Shown piece after piece: positions 56,159 through 64,000 of a DNA stretch of 64,000 nt. The stretch is taken from positions 257,107,757-257,171,756 of the forward strand of contig CM022298.1 of assembly GCA_011799875.1 (NCBI GenBank), read 5' to 3'. Under the pieces are notes generated by a model. That model made no database searches, had not been told where the DNA came from, and was given only the letters and a program-made list of their open reading frames with translations. Numbering within the stretch: the stretch's first letter is position 1; every line of letters starts with the position of its first letter. The translations under genes and the position numbers were made by a program. The stretch is from Thinopyrum elongatum (Eukaryota; Streptophyta; Magnoliopsida; Poales; Poaceae).

Positions 56159-56700
56159 TTACTGAATAATGTCCGGTCCGACGAGTGAGCGTTCCCCAGT
56201 TTTTGACCAATTCAGAGGGGTTCGACACTTACGTCCGTATAGGACTTCAAACGGCGCCATTTTCAAACTAGCTTGGTAGCTATTGTTGTAAGAGAATTCG
56301 GCATACGGGAGAGATTCCTCCCACTTCTTACGAAGGAGATGACGCAAGCTCGAAGCATATCTTCGAGCACTTGATTAACTCATTCGACTTGACCCTGAGA
56401 CTGAGGGTGAAAAGCGGTACTGAAGGACATGTGAGTTCCCATGCTTCTTGGAAACTGTTCCAGAATCTGGAGGTGAAGAGGCTGCCACGATCAGAACTGA
56501 TCTCCAAGGGAACACCGTGGAGTGACACAATTCCGGAAACATACAAGTCTACTAACTGACTAGCAGTGATTGTCTCCTTAACTGGCAGAAAGTGAGCAAC
56601 CTTTGAGAATCGGTAAATGATGACAAAGATAGCATCATGACCCTTCTGAGATCTGGGAAAACCAGTAATGAAATCCATTTGGACTTTGTCCCATTTCCAT
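56159..56700 (-). pseudogene. Gypsy integrase core, split
   Basis: MDFITGFPRS and ISSDRGSLFTSRFW carry the first two catalytic Asp residues. The part around the catalytic Glu (near 56375-56395) is hit by a stop and a frame change. The core then resumes as EESLPYAEFSYNNSYQ and ends at a TAA at 56159. Confidence 0.8.
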
Positions 56701-56762
56701 TCAGGAATTGCAAGGGGTTGCAGAGTTCCAGCAGGCCTTTGATGTTCTGCTTTAATGCGGCG

Positions 56763-58439
56763 CTAAACGTCACACTCAGAAACATAACGAGCAATGTCTC
56801 GCTTCATATTAGGCCACCAGTATCTCTGACAAATGTCACAGTACATCTTTGTGCACCCAGGATGAATAGGCAGAGGAGTGTCATGAGCTTCTTTCATAAC
56901 GTGATCCCTCTCATCCTTGAACTTGGGTACGAAGAGACGGTGTTGGAAGAATAGGATCCCATCATCATCAAGATGGAATTCCGACGGCTTTCCTTTTTCG
57001 AGGTATCGCTTAATCCTTTCAACTTCAGAGTCATACCGTTGCATAGTCTTGATGCTGTGCTCTAAATCTGGTTCAACAACCAGGGTATTGAGATAACCCT
57101 GTGGAACAATATGGAGGTTCAATTTGCGAAGCTCTTCATGGAGAAGAGGTTGCATTTCCTGAACCATATGGTTGCTGCAATAAGCCTTGCGACTCAAAGC
57201 ATCGGCCATTACATTAGCCTTGCCAGGGGTGTATGAGATATTCATATCATAATCGGCAATTGTTTCGAGCCATCTTTGTTGATGAAGGTTCAGATCTGGT
57301 TGAGTATATAGATACTTCAAACTTTGGTGATCCGTGTATATCTCGCAATGGTTACCGAGAAGGTAATGTCGCCATAGCTTCAGGGCATAAATAACCGCAG
57401 AAAGTTCAAGATCATGCACTGGATAATTTTCTTCATGAGGACGCAATTGTCGAGAGGCATAAGCAATCACCTTACGCTCTTGCATTAGGACACAGCCTAA
57501 TCCTTGACGAGATGCATCACAGTATATCACGAAATCCTTTTGGGAATCTAGGGGTGCTAGCACTGGGGCAGATGTTAACTTATCTTTTAGTGTCTGAAAG
57601 CTTTCTTGACATTTTTCTGTCCACTCGAATTTAACACCTTTGTGGAGCAGATTAGTAAGTGGCTTTGCAATCTTGGAAAAGTTCTCAACGAATCGACAGC
57701 AATAACTAGCGAGTCTGAGAAAACTTCTGACTTGCTTGACATTCTTCGGGGGAGTCCAGTCAAGAATGGCTTGAACTCGTTCCGGGTTAACAGAAATTCC
57801 ATCCTTGGAAATCACATGACCAAGATAGGTCACTTTAGATAACCAGAATTCACATTTGGAGAATTTAGCATACAACTGATGTTCTCGCAGCTTCTCCAAT
57901 ACAAGCCAAAGATGTTCAGCGTGTTCTTCTTCATTCTTGGAATATATAAGGATATCATTCAAATAAACCACGATGAATTTGTCGAGGTAATCCATGAAGA
58001 TATAGTTCATCAACCGGGAGAAGGTTGTTGGAGCATTTGTTAAGCCAAATGATATGACCGTGTACTCATAAGAGCCATATCGAATAACAAAGGCAGTCTT
58101 CGGAATATCCTCTTCGCGAACACGGATCTGATGATAACCCAACCTCAAGTCGAGTTTCGAGAAGACAGAGGATCCAGCAAGCTGATCATAAAGATCATTG
58201 ATCCGGGGTAGTGGGTATTTATTCTGGATTGTGGCTTGGTTAATGGGCTGGTAATCCTGAACCAATCGGTTAGTTCCATCCTTCTTCCTAACAAAGAGTG
58301 AAGGTGCTCCCCAAGCAGAGGAACTGGGGCGGATGAAATCTTTCTTAAGTGACTTGTCGATTTCTTCCTTCAGCTCGAGAAGGTGGTGCGGAGGCATCTT
58401 ATAAGGACGCTTCGCAATAGGGACAGTGCCAGGCTTCAA
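56763..58439 (-). pseudogene. Gypsy reverse transcriptase, RNase H and integrase zinc finger
   Basis: 558 open codons. The reverse transcriptase is complete in outline ([24 protein letters not shown]), but the catalytic YxDD box reads YLND, replacing one metal-binding Asp. RNase H follows (VIYCDAS ... ELSAVIYAL ... [10 protein letters not shown] ... NVMADALSR). The integrase HHCC finger ([12 protein letters not shown]) precedes the stop at 56763. Confidence 0.9.
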
Positions 58440-58461
58440 GTCAATGACAAACTCGATAGCT

Positions 58462-59325
58462 CTAGCCGGGGGTATTCCTAGAAGTTCTTCGGGAAAGACG
58501 TCCGGGTGTAATGCGGGAGGTATAATTCACTATCTCATCAGAGGGGTGAAGAAGTTGGACGACTTTAGTGGCACAATTGATCGAGGCAATGTGAGCTTTC
58601 AACCAATCCATTCCGAGTATGAGGTCTATGGTGGAAGACTTCAGGATAATGGGCGAAACAAGGAATTCCAATCCCTTAATTTCAACGGGAACATTGTGTG
58701 CCATCATAGTGGTTTGACACTGGCCTCCAGGGGTGCGGATAACTACTGGCAGATTCATCTTTTGAAATGCAATGTCATGCGATAATGCAAATGCTTCTGA
58801 CATGAATGAATGCGATGCTCCTGAATCAAATAATACAGAAGCGGGTACTGAATTAACAAGAAGGGTACCCATCACAGTAGCAGGTTGATCCTGGACTTCT
58901 TCAATATCAATGTTGTAAGCGTGTCCACGACCATGTGCAGCAGACCCAGTATTATAGTTGCGGGCCTGATTGTTGCCACAACCATTGCCATGGCTAGTAT
59001 GAGGAAAATCCAACTGATTCTGAGTCTGGCGGCAGTCCTTAGCAAGGTGACCTGGTTTGCGGCACTTGAAGCATAGACCATCTTCAGGACGAAGAGGAGC
59101 ATTGTTTTGAATAGCTTGAGCTCTTGGCTGCCTCGGTGGTGGAGGAGGCAGACGTGGTGCAGCATAGTTGTTCTTTGGTGCAGGGGCATTTGGACGAAAC
59201 ACGTTGTTGGGAATCCGGACTCGACGCTTCTGTGCTGAGCCCGAAGATGAGCCAGCATCACGATAGCGCTTCTGCGAGTCCTTATGCTTCATCTGAGCGG
59301 TCTCAACCACAATAGCCTTATTCAC
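58462..59325 (-). pseudogene. Gypsy CCHC knuckle and aspartic protease region
   Basis: Contains a CX2CX4HX4C knuckle (CFKCRKPGHLAKDC) at about 59030-59075 and a retroviral-type protease with LFDSGASHSF (about 58805-58835) and LILGMDWL. The segment ends at 58462 after a frameshift relative to the reverse transcriptase. Confidence 0.88.
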
Positions 59326-59969
59326 AAGAGTTGAAAAATCATTGAAGTCTCGAGCAGCAAGGGCAAGCTCGAGGTTTGGGTGGAGTCCATTACAGAACTT
59401 CTCTTGTCTGTGAGCACCCGTGGCGATGTCTTCTTCAGCATAGCGGGAGAGGCAAGAAATTCCTGCTGATAAGCTTCGACAGTCTTGTTGCCCTGAGTGA
59501 GGTTGCGGAACTGGGTCTTCATCCGTTCCATAATTGCCTGAGGAATATAACGGGCACGGAAAGCAGCCTGGAACTCATACCAGGTAACGACTGTTCCAAC
59601 CGGCAGTGTACGCTTGTGGGTGTCCCACCATTGAGCAGCGGGCCCCTTTAAGAAAAAGGACACGAAGGTGACAAAGTTGGCAGGGGCGACATTAGCAGAC
59701 TCCATCTCGTGAGTGATGTCATGGAGCCAGTCATCAGCATCCAGTGGCTTGTTAGAGTTGCGGAAGTGAGTGGGGTTAAGTCGCATAAACTCTGGCAGAG
59801 TTATTGAGGGCGGGTTCTGGTTCTGGTTGTTCTGATGCGAAAATTGAGCCATGATCCCAGTCATGAACTGACGGTTGAGCTTGAATTATTGCATCATAGC
59901 TGCCATATAGTCTGGCGGTGGTGGGCGTTCAGGGGCACGACCACGACCACGACCACCTGGTCTAACCAT
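59322..59969 (-). pseudogene. Gypsy gag (capsid) region
   Basis: An Arg/Gly/Pro-rich start is followed by a TAA at 59886. The retrotransposon gag domain then runs LPEFMRLNPTHF ... AAQWWDTHKR ... TVEAYQQEF. After about 59450 the frame departs from the expected one and ends at 59322, while the correct-looking frame continues in the next segment. Confidence 0.85.
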
Positions 59970-60219
59970 CCTACTAAGTATCAACAGGGGGTAGTTTAGT
60001 AAAAGAGATTGTGGGTGTTTAGCGACAAGCATGATGTAACTTGACAACAATTTAAGCAGTGCAACAAATACATAACAGTAGTCAATTAAGACATATAGAT
60101 CTATACACAGAGTCGGGTACATGCGAACAGCATAACGGCGCGAATTTAGAACTAGACATACTAGGCGGCACGCAGGCACGCGGTAAGGAAGTACACAACG
60201 AGACATAGCAAAGGCTACA

Positions 60220-60990
60220 TCAACATCGAAGAAAACCACTGAAATGGGGTAACTGCGAGTGCGGACGATGAATGTTCGTCACGGTAGGATCCTGCGCTCC
60301 ATGTACACACTGATGCAGAACCCGGTCTCGAGCTGTAAGAAGAGGTCCACGTGCAGGTGTGTGACCTCCAACAGCAGGCCAGTCAATACAAGCATACATC
60401 TGAGTCCTGCGCGGATAAAGGATGTGCTCCGGATGTATCCCTGCATGAACAGCGGGTAGCCACTGCATCATAACATCGTAGAGACATGCTTGAGTGGCAA
60501 CCAACTTGACGGCAAGAGCTCGAACAGTGCGATCCAGAGCCTGAGTGCACTGAATCAGAATGCGTGAGTCGTAGCGACGAGGCTCGTACGGGGCACAGAT
60601 AGCTGTGTAGTATCCAGTAGCATCTCTAGCAGGGGCATACGGAATGTATTGGAACTCAGAGTCATCCAAGATATCGCTGAACTCTCCTCGGAGACGTGCG
60701 ACAGCAGAGTAGGCGGCATCATGGACTGCCATCTCAATCGTCAGGCCGATACCGTGGAAAAGGTGCAGCTCAGTGTCTGAGTCATCTTGCTGATCATAGA
60801 TACGAACATCAGCATGGTACTGCTCCTGGTTGAACTCGCGGTAATCCTCGTAGACCATGTACTCGGGGTACCAGCGGTAGTCTAGTCTGGTCAGGAGGGC
60901 GATCAGGACAGCTGGAAAACCAGGGGCATCACGCGCCCAAGTGCGAAGCACAAGCCGTGTCGTAGGACGCGGTGGAAACAAACGATTCAT
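60220..60990 (-). CDS. Extra ORF between 5' LTR and gag, function unknown
   Basis: 256 codons on the element's coding strand. The ATG at 60990 is directly preceded by a good 3' splice-site sequence (cctctgtttcag). The protein begins MNRLFPPRPTTRL and has Arg/Tyr-rich central parts (DYRWYPEYMVYEDYREF) and several long hydrophobic-helix-like stretches. It has no zinc finger or catalytic motif I can name. It has no internal stop, although the gag-pol of the same copy is broken. I do not recognise the family. Extra ORFs upstream of gag are known in some plant gypsy lineages such as Ogre/Tat. Confidence 0.55.
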   Translation of the reverse strand: MNRLFPPRPTTRLVLRTWARDAPGFPAVLIALLTRLDYRWYPEYMVYEDYREFNQEQYHADVRIYDQQDDSDTELHLFHGIGLTIEMAVHDAAYSAVARLRGEFSDILDDSEFQYIPYAPARDATGYYTAICAPYEPRRYDSRILIQCTQALDRTVRALAVKLVATQACLYDVMMQWLPAVHAGIHPEHILYPRRTQMYACIDWPAVGGHTPARGPLLTARDRVLHQCVHGAQDPTVTNIHRPHSQLPHFSGFLRC

Positions 60991-61384
60991 CTGAAACAGA
61001 GGAAATTCAGGATTGTCAAACGACAATGAGAAGTTTAATACAACTCGGAGAGAAAGATTAAACAAAACAATGGAAAGGAAAATGATTATCAGACTAATCA
61101 GATCAATGACAGGGAAATCGCACAGATATCCAGCTCTCCGGGTAGACAGGATTTACGAGATCCTAAGTGTCGGCGTTAGTAAAATTTATTTAATCCAAAT
61201 AGAAGAGAGATCAGAGTCCTAGAGTATAGATGAGGATTAAAAGATTCTAATACCACCCAGTTGGTGACGTGGGCTCGTAAGCCACACAGCCAAGTTAGTA
61301 AAATAGTTTTTCGGTTTCTAGACTCAACTTCGGCCAAGGAATTGGAAGGGGGCTTCCTAAAGGCAGTCGGCTCTGATACCAACT
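60991..61384 (-). other. Leader of chromodomain gypsy element
   Basis: Non-coding leader between the primer-binding site and the extra ORF. No ORF is supported. Confidence 0.5.
61368..61382 (-). other. Primer-binding site of chromodomain gypsy
   Basis: ttggtatcagagccg on the minus strand lies two bases after the LTR end, complementary to initiator methionine tRNA. Confidence 0.85.
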
Positions 61385-64000
61385 TGTGACGCCCCCGACT
61401 CAATCGTGCACTAATCATACACGCAAACATGCATGATCAAGCACAGGGACTCACGGGAAGATATCACAACACAACTCTAACACAATTAAACGGAGATCCA
61501 CAATATTACAGACCAGGGATCCGAAGATCTGAATACATAAGTCAGTCATACAAATATTATCTGAGTACAGACATAGTTAGACAAGTTTTGTCTTAAGAAG
61601 GCTAGCATAAACAACAGCTCTAGATCGAGAGGCGAAGGCCTCCTGCCTGGGAGCCTCCGATCCTACTCCTGGTCGGCTGGCTCGATCCAGTAGTAAGTGC
61701 CGTCTGGACCCTCCTGGTAGTAAGCTCCTGTGGTGGCATCTGGCTCCGGGGCTCCATCGTCTGATGTATCATCAAGTAGGGGAATATGGGGAAAAAGAAG
61801 TAACAAAGCAACCATGAGTACTCATCCGAAGTACTCAGCAAGCAAGGATCTACAATACATATGCGACATTATCAAAGAGGAAAGGCTATATATGTGGACT
61901 GGGCTGCAGAAATGCCAGAATAGAGAGAAGGCCTAGTCTTATCGAAGACTAGCATCTTCAAACATCTTCATGAAGCCATCATCTTGCAGCAATAGAAGAG
62001 AGTAGAATAGCATTTTATTTAGCAAACATGTTGAAGCAAAGCCTAGAGATCCTTCCTCGACTCCCTGCGAGAAAGCGATCCCAAATCTTCAATTAAGTAA
62101 CAAGTATCCAGTTCAAGTAGTAGATCGGGATACATAAACTGAGCGTCCTTTACCGTAGGACCGGCTATCGATAGATTATTCATCCATGCAGGGGTGCACT
62201 ACTGTTACCCCACACGCTCGATCAACTCTGGCCGGACACAGTTGCTGGGTAATGCCCGGCCTCGGGAGATCAACACGAAGCAACGCCCTACCTAGGCTCA
62301 GCAGAGAGGTCAGCACGCTGGACTAACCTATGCACCCAGAGGTCTTGGGCCATCGCCCTGGGCACCCTGCGTGTTGCGTGGCTGGCCGGGGTGCAGGCGC
62401 GACACTGAACTCGTCAGTGAAGTATCCAGCCCATTCCCGGCGATCAGCCCGCACGGTGAAACGTGACGCCTGAAGAGCTTTCGGGAGAAACGTACATCGC
62501 AGAGGGCCCCATAACTATTATCCCGCGTGGTGGTAGTGCGTATAGGGCACGTCGACCCACTCAGCTCAAACACCCAAATCCAATAGGCTCATTTAGTAAC
62601 ATGCGGAGACAATCAGAGTTTCTGAAGCTCCGCCACAATATCACACTCGAGTGCCCTTCCGGCACACCCGACATCATAGATCCCCTGCGGGTACCCTTTA
62701 GGGTCGACCCACCTGAAACAAAGGTGAAAGTAACCGTGTGGTCATAACATCAAGGGGAAACCCCGAGGAATCACCCTCGGTGAATTCCACTCGATGAAAT
62801 CATCGGGGTGAACGTATGAGGCATCACCCTCGAGGTTCACACTGAGGGGTTGCACGACAGAGTCATATCGGAAGTGGTGAAGGAGGAACCACCCTCGATG
62901 ACCACGACCGAACAGCTACACTGCAGAGTATTCATCAGGAGTGCATTACGAGGTATCACCCTCAGCACTCGATAGTAACTATGCAGAGTCGTACAACTAA
63001 GGGGGGGTGAGGTGATGTGTCGGTCTCTGGTCGATGATCACATTGATCGAGTCGTCGATGATCAAGAAGGGGCAACAAGGGTAAGGTGGTGGGGGTCACT
63101 GATGGTTCACTACCAACCTATACTAAACAGTTTAACATAGGCAGGTAAGGTAACAATAAACAGGTTACAAAAGCAGGCTATGCATCAAAATAGGAGCAAA
63201 CATTAACAGTAGCAAAATCTAATGCAAGAAGGAGAAATGGAATGGGCGATATCTGGATGGTCAAGGGGGGGAGGGGGGCTTGCCTGGTTGTTCTGGCAAG
63301 AAAGAGGGGTCATCAACGGGCTGCTCGTTTGTAGCGTAGTCGTATCCAGCTGCAACATCGTCGGTCTCGATGTCTATCGAGAGAGAAGGAGGGGGAGAGA
63401 AACAATAAATTCACGGCAAAAATGCAAACAATATGCATGACATGCCTAAATGCTATGCCGAGGTGTTCTACTGCCTAACTAAATGAGTTAGTTAATTTAG
63501 GAATTTATCCGGATTTATTTAATCAAAGTTGGGCACTATTCATTTATCGAAATCGGTCTAAAAGTTCCATGTTCATCTAGCTAGGGGCATCTGACAGGAA
63601 TATGGAGGGCGTATTCAGATTCGTATAGAAATTCTGAGCAACTTTCATATATAAATTATTTTCATCGGAGTTACGAATTATTTTATATGATTTTCTAAAG
63701 TTTTAATCATTTTCCGAATTTAATTTTTTATTTAAATTCAAATTATCCAGAATAGTGAATGATGACATCACTATGATATCACCATGATGTCAGCAGGTCA
63801 AACCCGGCTGACCAGGGTCAAACCTGACCTGTGGGTCCAGTCGGACCCACATGTCATTGACAGAGCTAACTAAATAGAATTAGTTTAATCTAATTAACCT
63901 AATTAGCAGGTGGGGCCCAGCAGTCGGTGGCTAATTAGTGATTTAATTAACTAATTATCTAATTATTGTTTTATTTTAATTCGTTTACTGGGCGGGACCC
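61385..64000 (-). repeat. 5' LTR of chromodomain gypsy, truncated by window end
   Basis: Aligns with 51479 onward. Over the first 430 bases I count about 17 differences, mostly C/T or G/A, so roughly 4% there. About 1.5 kb of this LTR should lie beyond the window. Confidence 0.9.

Larger units (their letters stand above)
55631..59969 (-). pseudogene. Gypsy gag-pol polyprotein with chromodomain, disabled
   Basis: Domain order on the minus strand is gag, CCHC knuckle, aspartic protease, reverse transcriptase, RNase H, integrase, chromodomain, as in chromoviruses. The start at 59969 (MVRPGGRGRGR) is the first ATG in the gag frame. Lesions include a TAA at 59886, a frameshift near 59450, a frameshift near 58500, a stop at 56763 between the integrase zinc finger and core, and a stop plus frame change around 56340-56390. 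The reverse transcriptase active box is also changed. The copy cannot make its proteins; mobilisation in trans is possible only if the RNA is still recognised. Confidence 0.9.
51479..64000 (-). mobile_element. Large chromodomain gypsy retrotransposon (Tekay-like), truncated by window end
   Basis: Minus-strand element: 5' LTR 61385 to beyond 64000, primer-binding site, an extra ORF (60220-60990), gag, protease, reverse transcriptase, RNase H, integrase and chromodomain (59969-55631), polypurine tract, and 3' LTR 51479-55594. LTRs of about 4.1 kb and a C-terminal chromodomain fit the Tekay lineage of chromoviruses. The polyprotein is broken by frameshifts and stops. The element is inserted in the gypsy element at 49456. 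Its left target duplication would be ggaga (51474-51478); the partner is off-window. Confidence 0.88.

Noticed and set aside
58426..58785. Plus-strand ORF opposite the gypsy protease (also 56637-56954)
   Set aside because: Antisense shadow of a recognisable polyprotein, without its own motif.

Overview
The window looks like intergenic DNA of a large grass genome, most likely Triticeae (wheat, Aegilops or barley type). The basis is a BARE/Angela-type copia element, Stowaway-type and Mutator-type MITEs, a CACTA element with long subterminal repeats, and chromodomain gypsy elements, all nested in one another. I see no ordinary stand-alone host gene and no rRNA gene. Every gene-like structure lies inside a transposable element.

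Layout, left to right. (1) 171-8855: complete copia retrotransposon with two LTRs and a perfect 5-bp target duplication (TAAAC). It is inserted in (2) a CACTA DNA transposon whose right terminus is at 19731 and whose left terminus is off-window. The CACTA carries a decayed minus-strand B3-type gene with a multiplied exon (9.4-12.9 kb), a 505-bp tandem array (14.5-16.7 kb) and an apparently intact five-exon B3-like gene (17033-18663). (3) The CACTA sits in the reverse transcriptase region of a small gypsy element on the minus strand (19732-22054). (4) 22072-45978: a 23.9-kb Mutator-like element (MULE) with 9-bp flanking duplications. It carries an intact 11-coding-exon gene for a plant-mobile-domain/C48 (Ulp1-like) protease, about 18 copies of a 300-bp repeat, a disabled FAR1-type transposase gene, and a second, divergent plant-mobile-domain/C48-like gene whose catalytic His and Cys are replaced. 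(5) This MULE and a 1.9-kb foldback Mutator-type element (46879-48797, itself holding a Stowaway-like MITE) both lie in one gypsy LTR on the minus strand that ends at 49371. (6) 49456-51478: LTR and internal end of another minus-strand gypsy element, interrupted by (7) a large chromodomain gypsy element (51479 to beyond the window) with about 4.1-kb LTRs, a broken polyprotein and an extra ORF upstream of gag.

How the parts relate. In the MULE, the transposase and the second C48-like gene are divergently transcribed from a short shared promoter interval, and the two C48-type genes keep matching intron positions and exon lengths, so they look like ancient paralogues carried by the element. In the CACTA, the two B3-type genes point outward toward subterminal repeats; a DNA-binding role there is only inference. 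All exon models were made by eye from reading frames and GT/AG sites. Names of TE families are approximate, and no database search was possible.
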